Below are positions 1 through 10,642 of a DNA stretch of 64,000 nt, one piece after another. Location of the stretch: NCBI GenBank assembly GCA_010093685.1, contig MU006221.1, positions 1,581,491-1,645,490 of the forward strand, read 5' to 3'. How positions within the stretch are numbered: position 1 is the stretch's first letter; every line of letters begins with the position of its first letter. The stretch comes from Ophiobolus disseminans. Its lineage: Eukaryota; Ascomycota; Dothideomycetes; Pleosporales; Phaeosphaeriaceae. The notes under the pieces were generated by a model. The model searched no databases, was not told the origin of the DNA, and saw only the letters and a list, made by a program, of their open reading frames with translations. A program made the translations under genes and the position numbers.

Positions 1-32
1 AGTTTGTAGGTCCTCGGCTAACAATGGCATAG

Positions 33-1569
33 CTACCTCAAGGGCGTCGCATACCAGCAAAACTACCAGCCTAACGGCGCTGTCAATGCAAGCTCAGGCT
101 ACACGGATCCCCTCGCCGATGGTAATGCCTGTCGACGAGACATTCCCCTGCTCAAGCAGATCTACACCAACGTCCTGCGCGTGTACGCAATCGACCCGAC
201 CAAGAACCACGACGACTGCATGGCGCAGCTCGCCAGCGCAGACATCTACGTTATCGCCGACCTGGGCGAGCCGTCCACGTCCATCGAGTCCAACGACCCC
301 ATGTGGGACGTCGCCCTCTACCAGCGATACACGGGCGTCATCGACGCGCTGTCAAAGTACAAGAATGTAATCGGCTTCTTCGCCGGAAACGAGAACGTCA
401 GCAGCAACAACCAGACCGTCGCAGCTGCGTTTGTCAAAGCCGCCGTCCGCGACACGAAGCAGTACATCCAGAACCAAAACTACCGCAAAACCCTCGGCGT
501 CGGCTATGCAACCGCAGACGTCCCCAGCCGCGACCAGCTCGCGCATTACTTTGCCTGCCAGCCGGGCAGCGCGGGCAACAAGACGTCCATCGATTTCTGG
601 GGCTACAATGTCTACTCGTGGTGCGGCGAGAGCACATACCAAGCCTCATCCTACGGCGAGCGCGTAGACTTCTTCTCCAACTACCCCGTGCCCGTCTTCT
701 TCGCCGAATACGGATGCGTAGAAGGCATCAGCGGGGGCCCCACGAACCGTCCTTTCACCGAAGTCGGCGTCCTGTACGGCAACATGACATCCGTTTTCTC
801 CGGCGGCATCGTGTACGAATGGTTCATGGGCGCGAATAACTACGGCCTCGTATCGCTCGTGAATTCCGCGACGGTATCTCCATACCCAGACTTTACAAGC
901 CTGCAATCGCAACTCGCGACCGCCACGCCCCCGACTATCACACGCAGGAGCGCTTACACACCAGCTAATTCCGCCCCAGCCTGCCCGAGCGTGGGAGGCA
1001 CATGGCAAGCCCAAGCCTCGCCCCTGCCACCCACCGTAAATCCCCAACTCTGCGCTTGCATGGTCGATTCGCTCTCCTGCGCCGTCACATCCAACGACGA
1101 AAAAGGCTACGCTGCAAACTTCGCGTTCATATGCGGCGCCAACGCGACGTTTTGCTCTGGCATTGCGCGTAACGCCTCGACCGGAACTTTTGGCGGATAC
1201 TCTGGTTGCAACCCCAAGGACCAGCTTGCGTTCGCCGCGAATCAGTATTACATCGGTAATAACAGGCGCGCGGATGCGTGTAGCTTTGGCGGCAATGCGA
1301 CGCGTCAAAGTGCACAAACAGCGAGTTCTTGCGTTGCGATGCTGAGTGCGGTTGGTGCGGCGGGGAGTGGGACGGTGCCGACTGCGACGGGTAAGGGTAC
1401 CGCGGGCGTGTCGGGCGGTGGTGGAGGTGGTGGTGCGAGGGCGAGTTCGAGCTCGAAGGGCGCGGCAGCGAGTGCATATAGCCCTGGCTTCTTTGCGCAT
1501 GGGGCAGAGGTCATGGGCGTGTGGGTATTTGTTGTGGTGGGGAGTTTGGCGGGGATGCTTGTGCTGTGA
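33..1569 (+). CDS. GH72 1,3-beta-glucanosyltransferase with X8 domain, GPI-anchored (Gas/Gel family), 5' end outside the window
   Basis: This is the last exon of a cell-wall glucan-remodelling enzyme. Bases 1-32 are the tail of an intron (branch-like CTAAC at 18-22, acceptor AG at 31-32), and the exon resumes at YLKGVAYQ, the usual start region of the GH72 catalytic domain. The predicted acid/base Glu lies in FAGNENVSS (codon at 391) and the nucleophile Glu in FFAEYGC (codon at 706). After the catalytic domain comes a Cys-rich segment (about 990-1320; CACMVDSLSCAV, FICGANATFC) matching the X8/CBM43 module, then a Gly/Ser-rich linker and a hydrophobic C-terminal tail (WVFVVVGSLAGMLVL) typical of a GPI-addition signal. 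Family knowledge: these enzymes elongate beta-1,3-glucan at the outer membrane face and wall. The signal peptide must lie in upstream exons. The TGA stop is at 1567-1569. Confidence 0.93.
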
Positions 1570-1970
1570 GATAATTACATGCAGAAGCGATGGTGTGGGT
1601 TGGAGGTTGGATGGGGCATGGGCGGTCTTCTGGGTTTCAAATGCGTTCTGGTTTTCGATCTCATCATGCGATATCTGAGGCTGGGGCATGGAGTATAGTA
1701 ATGTAGGAATGAGATTCTGAATGCAAAAGCTTCGACACCCTGACTGGTGCTAGGGTTGATGAATTAGGATCCTCGTGAACGCTTTATGAGACGAACAGCG
1801 TTAGCATGCATAGTATGGGATACCTCACTAAAGGCAAAGACACAACGCTTGCGTACTGCGATATGCAAAGTCGATGTGAATTGCTTATATCAAGTCATGT
1901 TCAGGACACTTACATCCTAAACATACCCTCGCTTGTCATGCTGAAGTAAACAAGCATCGTGTATCGAAGG
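1570..1970. other. intergenic, convergent 3' ends
   Basis: This is 401 bases between the convergent GH72 and ATP25 genes. It probably contains both 3' UTRs. No ORF, repeat or RNA gene is visible. Confidence 0.6.
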
Positions 1971-3263
1971 TCATCTCAACCCAACAGTATGCAGCCTCCG
2001 CGGTTGCTGCGCAGTATCAGGACCCGAGGCCGGCGGAAAGAAATCGCCTGGCGTAGATTGTGGCCGATGAGCCGGTTTGAATGGCATCGTAGGCTTCGGG
2101 ATGTCCTCTGATTCTTGCGCCTGTGCTGTATGCTGTGCCTCTTCTGCAGTTTCTGACGGGGCATCGAGATCCTCAATGTCCTCTTCCAGCTCTTTCAACT
2201 GCTCTTCTACAGATTTCTCCTGCCGTTGATGTGTTCTGAGTACGCCGCCCCAGAGCGTCTCAAGATCAGTTTCAATCCGCTTTTCTTCTGTGAACATTTG
2301 CACCACGACATTCACACCTGGCTTGACGTCTCTGAATCCGACGAACTCTTGGACGTCGTCGCCTGGCATGCGCATGTCGTCCGGATGCGCTTCGATTTTG
2401 CTGAGTGTGCAGCAGATCCAGCCCGTGCGGATGCCATCGTCAATGTTGCCTTCGGGTACTGCTCCACCGACATTTGCGAGCATTCTCATGCGCTTTGCTT
2501 TCCGCCTAAGCTTAATCTTCAGCTCGTTTCGTCCCAACAATCCAGCGGCATTGGCCTTCAAGCCGTGTTCCCTTCGCAGGTGTCTCGCAAATCGATCTGC
2601 TGCCACGTGAAGATGCTTCTCTGATCGCGCCGTTGCAATGATCATAATGAGCTTTGGGCCCAGCGCAGGCGGAGGATCGAGGTGTCTGAGATCGAGCAGT
2701 TCAATGTCATCGAGACCGGCGGTTATCGAGACATATTCGAGAAGAGTCTTTAGGAGTGGCGGCGGATTGGGCGGCAAGTCTGGGATGTCGATGGGCTTTG
2801 GGGCTATATCTGGCGCATTCGTTCGCTGTAGGTACCACGGCACCGATTCATCTTTTGGAGAAGTGGTGCGTCGTGATGCTCGCGTGGTCTCCAGGGAGGT
2901 CGACTCTGCTGGCTCGTCTCGAGGGTCCATGCCACTAGTTGGAGACTTGCTGCCATCCTCCAGGACTGGAAAATCTGGATCTTCCGCTGTCACATCATAT
3001 GTCTCCTTCCTCATCGAGCGTGCAGTACTAAACGCGCATCTTGATAGGGCTGCCGGTGCAACGTTGGCCCCCAAGGACGCGGGCTGTCTTGTGCCATTGA
3101 GTGGCGATTGTAACGTCGGCGAGGCTGCCTTCCGACATGCATGGCAGACGAAGCGCGCTGACACAGCCCGCGAGATGTACATGCTGGTGTAGGTCGAGAT
3201 TGTGGATTGAAGCTGTCGAGAAAATGTCCACGGCGTCGGGGAAGTATTCACCGACGGCATCAT
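1971..3263 (-). CDS. ATP25: mitochondrial ATP25-like protein, RsfS/Iojap domain form
   Basis: A single-exon gene of 430 aa. I chose the ATG at 3263 (MMPSVNTSP); the open frame runs 17 codons further upstream but begins only with GTG. The N-terminus is rich in Ser, Arg and Ala and lacks acidic residues (MYISRAVSARFVCHACRKA), as expected for a mitochondrial presequence. The middle, from about VPWYLQR, matches the RsfS/Iojap-like half of fungal Atp25 (LLKTLLEYVSITAGLDDIEL, IMIIATARSEKHLHVAADRF, GWICCTLSKIE, WGGVL). The C-terminus is acidic and low in complexity (LEEDIEDLDAPSETAEE). In yeast, Atp25 acts in mitochondrial translation and in stabilising the OLI1 mRNA through a long C-terminal half. 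That half is not evident here, so this product may carry only the ribosome-silencing-factor activity. It is divergent with NMD3. Confidence 0.82.
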   Translation of the reverse strand: MMPSVNTSPTPWTFSRQLQSTISTYTSMYISRAVSARFVCHACRKAASPTLQSPLNGTRQPASLGANVAPAALSRCAFSTARSMRKETYDVTAEDPDFPVLEDGSKSPTSGMDPRDEPAESTSLETTRASRRTTSPKDESVPWYLQRTNAPDIAPKPIDIPDLPPNPPPLLKTLLEYVSITAGLDDIELLDLRHLDPPPALGPKLIMIIATARSEKHLHVAADRFARHLRREHGLKANAAGLLGRNELKIKLRRKAKRMRMLANVGGAVPEGNIDDGIRTGWICCTLSKIEAHPDDMRMPGDDVQEFVGFRDVKPGVNVVVQMFTEEKRIETDLETLWGGVLRTHQRQEKSVEEQLKELEEDIEDLDAPSETAEEAQHTAQAQESEDIPKPTMPFKPAHRPQSTPGDFFPPASGPDTAQQPRRLHTVGLR

Positions 3264-3475
3264 CGCTGGCGCGGGCGCACGTGCTGATAAGATAAGAGTA
3301 GTGGCGGAAGTCACAGAAGTTTTGGCGGGGGTTCAGTGAATTTCCAAGCAGCCCATTTGCCTTCGACTCATTCACAAAACTCTCTCTTCTTCTTTGATAC
3401 CCCTGGTACTCGTTTTGAGGCCTTCACTACACACACTTCATTCTATAGATACCCAGAATTAGCGATCAGAAAGAC
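3264..3475. promoter_or_regulatory. divergent promoter between ATP25 and NMD3
   Basis: Only 212 bases separate the two start codons, so the mitochondrial-translation and 60S-export genes must share regulatory DNA. Pyrimidine-rich tracts (about 3370-3400, CTCTCTTCTTCTTT) precede the NMD3 ATG, as is usual for fungal housekeeping promoters. No TATA box stands out. Confidence 0.6.
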
Positions 3476-5014
3476 ATGGAGGTCGATAGCCAGGCCTTTG
3501 CGCCGGTGCCCAAAAATGCGGCAACCATTCTCTGCGCCGACTGTGGTGCGCCCGTAGACGGCACAATCTCAGGCGCATTCTGCTACGACTGCATCAAGAT
3601 CAAGACCGACGTCACCGGCGGTGTCCCCCGCGAAGCCACCCTCCACATGTGCCGCGACTGCGACCGATGGCTGTCACCGCCAAACTCGTGGGTCGTTGCT
3701 ACACCCGAGTCGCGCGAACTACTCGCTCTCTGCCTACGGAAACTGCGCGGCCTGAACAAGCTGCGGATCATCGATGCCAGCTTCATCTGGACGGAGCCGC
3801 ATAGCAGGAGGATAAAGGTCAAGATCACGGTGCAGTCGGAGATCAACGAGGGCGCCATCCTGCAGCAGAGCTTCGAGGTCGAGTTCACTCAAAACTACCA
3901 CCAGTGCCCGGACTGCGCGAAGAGCTACACACACAACACATGGAGGGCTTGCGTGCAGGTCCGGCAAAAGGTCCCGCACAAGAGGACCTTCTTGTACCTG
4001 GAGCAGTTGATCCTGAAGCACGGCGCGCACAAGGATACTATCAACATCAAGGAGGTACACGACGGCATCGACTTCTTCTTCGCCCAGCGGAATCATGCCA
4101 CCACCTTCTGCGACTTCCTCAAGGCCGTCGTGCCCGTCAACATCAAGAAGTCGGAGGAGCTCATCTCCATGGACATCCACACCTCGACCAGGAGCTTCAA
4201 GTTCTCCTTCTCGTGCGAGATCGTGCCTATCTGCAAAGACGACCTCGTCGTCCTGCCCATCCCGCTCGCAAAGAAAGCCGGCAACATCACGCCCCTCGTC
4301 CTTTGCACCCGCATCGGCACCTCCGTCCAGCTGCTCGACCCCGCCACCCTCAAGACCGCCGACATCGCCACCGACCTCTACTGGCGCACGCCCTTCCGCC
4401 CCCTCGCTGACGTCCAAGAGCTTACCGAGTTCGTCGTCCTCGACATCGAGCCCCTCGGCAAGCAAGTCGGCCGCAACTTCCTCGCCGAAGCCACCGTCGC
4501 ACGCGCCTCAGACATGGGCACAAGCGACCACACATACTACTGCCGCACACATCTCGGCGGCATCCTGCACGTCGGCGACTCCGTCCTCGGATACCTGCTC
4601 GCCAACACAAACTTCAACTCCGAGCTCTTCGACGTCCTCGAGAACAGCAACAAGTACGCGAGTCAGATCCCAGACGTCATGCTCGTCAAGAAACACTACC
4701 AGCGCACCAAGAAGAGCAAGAACAAGCGCAATTGGCGCGTCAAGCGCATGAACCGCGACGAGGGCGAGATGCTGCCCCGTAAACAGGATCAGGAGAAGAT
4801 GGAGCGCGACTTTGAAATGTTCTTGCAGGATGTCGAGGAGGATCCAGATTTCAGGCAGGGTCTTGCGCTGTACAAGGCGCAGCAGGAAAAGAAGGCTAGG
4901 GAGGCTGAGGCTATGGATACTGAGGAGAGTGAGATGGATGAGGATGAGGGTGGGCTGGAGATTCCCATGGAGCAGTTGCTGGATGACTTTGATGAGATGA
5001 CTATGCAGGATTAG
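3476..5014 (+). CDS. NMD3: 60S ribosomal subunit nuclear export protein NMD3
   Basis: A complete intronless 512-aa protein with the expected NMD3 architecture. The N-terminal zinc-binding region has paired cysteines (CADCGAP, FCYDC, CRDCDRWL, then CPDCAKSY). The NMD3 core follows (VRQKVPHKRTFLYLEQLILK, GIDFFFAQRNHA, FLKAVVPVNIKKSEELIS), then OB and SH3-like regions (YYCRTHLGGILHVGDSVLGY). The C-terminus is basic then acidic (RTKKSKNKRNWRVKRMNRDE; MDTEESEMDEDEGG), consistent with the nuclear import/export signals of the family. Known role: adaptor that binds 60S subunits and recruits Crm1 for export. Length matches the family (about 500-520 aa). The start is the first in-frame ATG after a pyrimidine-rich leader. 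Confidence 0.97.
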   Translation: MEVDSQAFAPVPKNAATILCADCGAPVDGTISGAFCYDCIKIKTDVTGGVPREATLHMCRDCDRWLSPPNSWVVATPESRELLALCLRKLRGLNKLRIIDASFIWTEPHSRRIKVKITVQSEINEGAILQQSFEVEFTQNYHQCPDCAKSYTHNTWRACVQVRQKVPHKRTFLYLEQLILKHGAHKDTINIKEVHDGIDFFFAQRNHATTFCDFLKAVVPVNIKKSEELISMDIHTSTRSFKFSFSCEIVPICKDDLVVLPIPLAKKAGNITPLVLCTRIGTSVQLLDPATLKTADIATDLYWRTPFRPLADVQELTEFVVLDIEPLGKQVGRNFLAEATVARASDMGTSDHTYYCRTHLGGILHVGDSVLGYLLANTNFNSELFDVLENSNKYASQIPDVMLVKKHYQRTKKSKNKRNWRVKRMNRDEGEMLPRKQDQEKMERDFEMFLQDVEEDPDFRQGLALYKAQQEKKAREAEAMDTEESEMDEDEGGLEIPMEQLLDDFDEMTMQD

Positions 5015-5230
5015 GACGCTGGTAGCTTGCATCGTTAGGGGTTCTCGTTGCATTTTTAGGCGTTGGTGGTGGGAAAACACTTGATGATGGGATGATAGAA
5101 TCGATATGATCATATGCATGTTATCGAAATTTATCGAAGACCTTGTCGTCCTGCTCGAGCACACAATCTCAACTACCGGTACAACATATTATTGCAGCAC
5201 CTCCGGTTAATCGTACCGTACCGACGCTTC

Positions 5231-6461
5231 TCAGTGGCCCATCATGCGTCCGTGCTCCGCCCATGAAAACTCTTGCGGAATTCTCGGCACGCTCCATGGC
5301 TTCTTCCATTCATCACACCAGAACTCCGCTTCTACATTCTCCTCGAACCAAGAGCCAACAACCACAAGCTCAGCCACCGTGGCTAGCTTGCTCGCTTCTT
5401 CTGGCATGGACTCGTTTGATGCGGGCTTCCATTGCGCACAGTACTGGTTGCTGAGTTTGAAGGTGATGACAACAGGGTGGTAGCTCCATGGTGAAGCTAT
5501 CTTGGATACGGCGACGCAGACTTGCGTCAAGTGTCCTGCCGAAGCGAGGTCCTTGATCGTTGCCTTCACTGGCGCCAGGATATTCATCATGGTATGATGT
5601 ATCAACCCCCCATGCTTGGTGGAACCGTCGTTGTTTGGGAAGATACTGATCTTCATCGATGCGGTGTCGCTACTTATCAGTGGCAACAAGTTGGTGCTTA
5701 CTTCCACGCGATAGAATCCTTTGCTGCCGTCTATCACGCTGATGTTGCCGATGCCGTCTTGGCCGAAATCTCGAAGATACATTTCGAAGAGATTGAAGCT
5801 TATGACCACATGTTTCCTTGCCAGGTACAGAGGACGATATTCGCGCCTGAGAGTGCGACAAGTCTGGAACAAGCTGCGGTAGATCGGCGGAGCGGCACAG
5901 GCTCCTCTGTCGGAAGACTGGTGTGATACAAGCCAGGGCGCTCATCAGTGTCCCACACAAGCTCCAGCGCTCGGGCGCGGTCTCCAAAATTGAGTACAAT
6001 GAAGTGGTAAATCTGATTTCGTAACTCTTACAACCATTTATGAGCTTCCTATACGATCAATAGCATGCGCAGGCACTCACCGCCAGGAAGGCTCAGTAGT
6101 GACGGCGACTTGTTCGTCCTTCTGCCCTCGTCAGCAGGGACCTCAAGCCTAGCCTTCTTGCTGAGATCACTACTGTTACTGGTAGACGGCGCATCGTCGA
6201 TGATTGCGTGCTTGCGCTTCTCGCTACTGTGGTATAGCTTTGTCAGCGCACGAACGGAGTTGACGGCAATGAAGGTAGCAGTACGTACGCCATTCTTGAT
6301 GTGCTGGCCGGTTGGGAGCGAGAGTGTTGCAGGTGGGGGGAGAGGAGAGACGAAGTTCCGATGGAGGAGGTTGTGGGCCGATGCTGTGACGTCAGGTGTC
6401 GTCGCGAGGAAGGCGCGTCCGCTGAGCTATCGACATCGGGAGGTGAGAGCGTAAACACCAT
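5231..6461 (-). CDS. F-box-like (LPGELRNQIY) hypothetical protein, four exons
   Basis: Proposed model: complement of 6289-6461, 6081-6226, 5930-6026 and 5231-5873 (352 aa). The introns are 62 nt (GTACGT..CACAG), 54 nt (GTGAGT..GTAAG) and 56 nt (GTATCA..CGCAG), and all phases agree. The N-terminus is Ser/Thr-rich with a basic stretch (SEKRKHA, SKKARLE). Exon 2 joins exon 3 to give LLSLPGELRNQIYHFIV, the degenerate F-box-like opening common in expanded Dothideomycete protein families, and exon 4 begins with LFQTCRTLRREYRPLYL. The rest has no motif I recognise. The third intron is the weak point: it lacks a clear branch point, and a 1-nt frameshift in a continuous exon is the alternative. The function is unknown; F-box-like proteins may act as ubiquitin-ligase adaptors. 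Confidence 0.68.
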
Positions 6462-6686
6462 CACGTGGTACTCGAGAGTGAGAACATTGGAACTTGGGTG
6501 TACATACTAATCTGAAAGACGACGTGATGCTACATTGCCATTCCGATCATTCCTTCAGCGTTTCTGGAGTCACTTCCGGGTCGACTTTGCCTCCACACGC
6601 ACGAATCTGAAAGACTCATCACTACCCAGCGCTTAGTATAGTGACCGACATCATTCGTTTCAAAGGACTAAGTAGTGTTGCTATGA

Positions 6687-9191
6687 TCAAACAATCAGCA
6701 CAAGCTCTTGCCTCCTCGCCGGGAACCGCAGCTCCTCCTGCCATATGCTATGATGCATCTGACACAGCCCAACGCGACGATACACACCATTACGATACGG
6801 CCCCACATGCTTCAGCAGCAGTGCCGTCGTATACCGTCTCTCGCCATTCGGCACGATCATGCCCGCTGAGTTTCTGGCCAAAGTGAGCGGTAGCATACTT
6901 CCGCTCTTCATGTAGCCGCCCGAAGCGTCTCCTACGAATCGAGGCTCCTGCTTCGTGTCATCACGCATGAGCAGTACCGTCAGCGTCTCCCACAACAGTC
7001 CGCTCTTCTCGGGGTCCTGATCAAGCGCTGTGTACCCGACTAGTACTGCGTCCTCTGCGGCTGGGCTGGTGCGGTAGCCAAGTGATGCTGGCCACTTGCC
7101 GCGCGACATTGACTCTGGTTGGTAGCTATTGTCGGGTGGAGCTGGCTTGCCTGGTATGATCATGACTTGTTCCAGGGCGCCTTTGAGAAGCATGTGGCCC
7201 CCTTGAGCAGCGACGAAGGAGTTCCGTCGCGCGCCTTTGGTGTAATTTACTCGAAGGCAGGTCGCCATGGGTGTTCCTTGCGCGGTCAGACCTGTTGGAC
7301 AATAGAGAAATCGAATCGATCCAGACGGAAGGGAAGCCCATGTCCAGCTTGGTACTTTGATAGTGTTGTATTTGTCCACACTTGAGAACAACTTGAGTGA
7401 GAGCCAGGTCTCTTGGGTCGCAGTCATTCCAGCCTGGTCTTTGAAGTCGACCTTCTTCTTCTCAACCGGCGATGGAGCTTGCGCTGCCGGTCGTCCACCT
7501 CGACTACCGGACGCGGGCACTACTCTATAGTGAATGGGACCCCGCATCAAATCGCTCATACCACTGGCTTTCAGTGGGGTTCCAACATACCACAGTAATC
7601 CATACTCCAGATCTTCTTCCCATAGTCCTTGGAGGTACGTGCAGCCCTTCAAAGACCTCATAGACTGCGCCAGTCCAGCTAACGCGGGTAGCTTATCGCT
7701 CGCATGAGTGAGCTCCCGATCTGTATAGCTCGCAACAGCCTCGTACCAGTCTTCGAAAAAGTGACGTTGCATGTCTAAAGCTGAATGCCAGTTTGGTTTC
7801 CAATTTGGCTGGTGCAACCACTCGCGAAATGTGGTGTGTGGCCTGGCCGATGGATGCAACTGCAGAGAAGGCGTCGGCTCAGACATCCAGAACGATGCGC
7901 AGGACCATCGCAGCCCATCCGAGCAGAATTTCAAAGTCCGTGTTGCGAGCATATCTTCTTGGAAAACCCAGCCACGCGAGTCCAGGGCGGTTTCAACAAT
8001 GGATTCTGTCGGCAATTGGGCAAACATGACGATATCGTCTCCTTTCGGATTTGGCTCTCTGTAGACGGGGCAAGGCCACCGACCCAGCGGATCACGACGC
8101 ACGAACAGGCCAGTGTCGGCTGTACTGCCAGCCGCCGCTGCTAGGGTCAGTGCGGATTTCTTGTAGATGTCTCCCATGACAGCGAACTCCTTGTTCTTGT
8201 CATCGTTGTCATTTTGGATGATACAAAGGGCATCCACCCAGAGGTAACGGAAGTAAAGCTTGCGGGTAAAGACAATTGCGTCCTGTATGGTTTTGGATAA
8301 GTCATCGAAAGGAAGTCCAGTCGCTTCCCATACCGGCAGGTCGTCCTTGAGTAGGATAACCCTCTGTGGCGCCTTTCCCCAGCAGTAACTTAGAGTCAGG
8401 TACTTGCCCTTGGCACCGTGCGTTGGAAGCAGTCTAGCTTTTGGCTGACGAACGGTGCCAACGTCAATGACTCGAGTCGGCAGCGTCTGTGGCTCCGTGC
8501 CAAAAGGTCTACACGAGACATGACCCCAATTCTTGTCATGACAAGTCTCGTACCAGGCTTTGGCGATTTGAGTGGAAGTGGAGAGTCCCTCTGCCGAGTC
8601 CTCAAAGCGTTCGTTTTGGGGACGCTCGGGATAGCGCTTGTACGTATCAATTAGATTTGCTGTGCACGTTAGCAGGTATTTGACGGGTTATCGCTACTAC
8701 TCACACGGTAGCGAGACTAGATCAATCTTTGCCGCGGTCTTCTCATAGTGAAAAGTGAATTTCGAGTCCCAGTTCGTCTGGTCAGATCGTGCCGCGAATG
8801 AGCGTCCATCGGTTGAAGTGATAACACCATGCGGGCTTTGAGTTAGGACGACCCATACACCAGCGCCGGGGAGTAACAGCGACGCGCCAAGCTTGTTCTC
8901 GTACTCGACGTTTACGTTGATCCTCAGCCTTACAAGGAACAAGGCACATAGTCGGCATCCGGCAATTGATGCTTTATTGACGCATGCAATGCAGCAGTGA
9001 TGGAAATGGAACAATCGTTTCTCATATGCTCTGATGACTTCTGGATCAGCATCAGGTCGAAAAGCGTATCCTGTTTGACTGAGCGGCTTGAAAGAGATCG
9101 AGGCGCAGGCGTCGCAAAGATTCCCAGAGTCTACAATTGCAGCATGAGCATCTTGTCGTTGTCGTCTTACGCGTGGCTCAAGCAAATCCAT
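6687..9191 (-). CDS. heterokaryon incompatibility (HET) domain protein
   Basis: Two exons, complement of 8705-9191 and 6687-8659, joined across a 45-nt intron (GTGAGT..GCTAAC..CACAG), give 819 aa. Exon 1 has a Cys-containing N-terminal region (LCDACASISF, HHCCIACVNKAS, CRLCALFL) often seen ahead of HET domains. The HET domain starts near residue 250 with KYLTLSYCWG, continues with YLWVDALCIIQND (about residue 303) and IYKKSALTLAAAAG, and ends with LDSRGWVFQEDMLATRTL (about residue 386). All three conserved blocks are intact. The C-terminal 400 residues have no motif I recognise. Family knowledge: HET proteins can trigger cell death on non-self recognition, but most members have no assigned partner, and none can be inferred here. 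The ATG at 9191 is the first in frame. Confidence 0.92.
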
Positions 9192-10642
9192 GACGCTACA
9201 GTTCCTAACGATGGTGGGTTGTATGTATCCACCTTCGACATGGCATTTGACATGTTGCGAGGAGGTTCAGCTGCGGCTGAACGCGGGCGGTAAAAACAGC
9301 CAGGGCCAGCTTTCACCAACCAATGGACGTCCTGCCAAAGCGTTTCCCGCTCAAATCGGGCCAGCTCTACTGTGATATCTTTGGTTTTCCGGCAGACACT
9401 GAAGATTGTCCACGCTCAGTTGCTGTGCATATTGCATTCAAGCGGTTACGTTTCTGCATTTGTAACCCAGAAAGACGTTTGGACCATCTATGATTCTTTA
9501 AGATTTTTACCACTTTCTGTGGAGCGCGCTAACGTGTACCAGATAACCGCATGTTTGGTTCTCGCGGCTTCGAAATGAGGCCGACACGCTGAGGGACAGT
9601 GCTTCCACGTTCCACCCGCAGGAAGTACATGGGTCCCGGGCGATTCGAGAAGGGCCACACCTCTCTCTTCCCAGCCGCACGGTCGAGACAAGTGTTCAGA
9701 ACTGCTGTCCTTGCCTTCTCCAGTGTCCTAAACGGTTATGTGCTTCGAGTCGACATGTGCAGGTTCTGATGAGCACGGTTCGAGAGTTCGCAGTACTTCA
9801 TGTGCGGGAGGTGCGTAGCCACTAGCGCTGCCGGTATGACGTCAGGTATCTGTGCGCACTCAGGGAAGACCACGTCGGTATCACCTACTCCGTCTATCAC
9901 AAATTGTTTTACTTCTGGGATGTAAAAACATCCAAGCCGTCAGGGGTTCTAGGCAATATAGAATCGCCATTGTTGCCCTAAAGAGAATAGTCTTGTCGCT
10001 GCCCGCTACCAAGTATCGCCAACCATGGTACACCTTTGAACGCGTCTCAGGGGACGGCACAATTGGGGTGCGGACATCTGCAGTTATTGTAGCACCAGCG
10101 ACTATCAGGCATTGGGAAAACTGGGCATTTTGAGGGTTAATCTAGCGGGTTGATGGCCCGCATCCGCGTCTTTCTTACCATTCCTGTTCTGTTATTGACA
10201 AGATATCGAAAGGGCGAAGTCGCATCCCGAAACGACTTCCAGTGCTCCCGACTCGTATGCGGGATGTGGGAGGCTAGTTCCGGGTGCTACGCCATGCGGC
10301 AATCGGCCGTCGCACGACCCATGGTTCAGATCGCTCGAACCGTCTACCGGACAGACGACCAGACGCCATGAACGGCTCGCTCACCTTATCCGCCAATCTC
10401 GAACGCTCGATATCTTTGGAAGCTACGTCTGCACTCGGCCAAGCTTCAATTCCGAACAATATGCAAGCCCACTCTCATTCTTATCCAGATCCAAATTAAT
10501 TATTCGCGTCCGTGCCTTCTCTCCATCATCCGACCATAAGAGGATGAACTCGCCTAGGCCGGTGTAGGGTTTCAGGCTGTGTATCTCTACTACCCTGGCC
10601 TATCATCCCCGATTTCATATTCGCACCTCGCACGTCTTCATC
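9192..10642. other. 1.45-kb intergenic region
   Basis: This is the shared upstream region of the HET gene (minus strand) and the rhodopsin-like gene (plus strand). Small ORFs in it have no coding character I can support, and no repeat or RNA gene was seen. Confidence 0.5.

Noticed and set aside
646..1689. 347-aa minus-strand ORF opposite the GH72 gene
   Set aside because: It is an antisense shadow of a clear GH72 frame, rich in Arg and His, with no motifs.
3734..4465. 243-aa minus-strand ORF opposite NMD3
   Set aside because: It is a shadow ORF caused by high third-position GC in NMD3; composition is Asp/Val/Leu-biased and there are no motifs.
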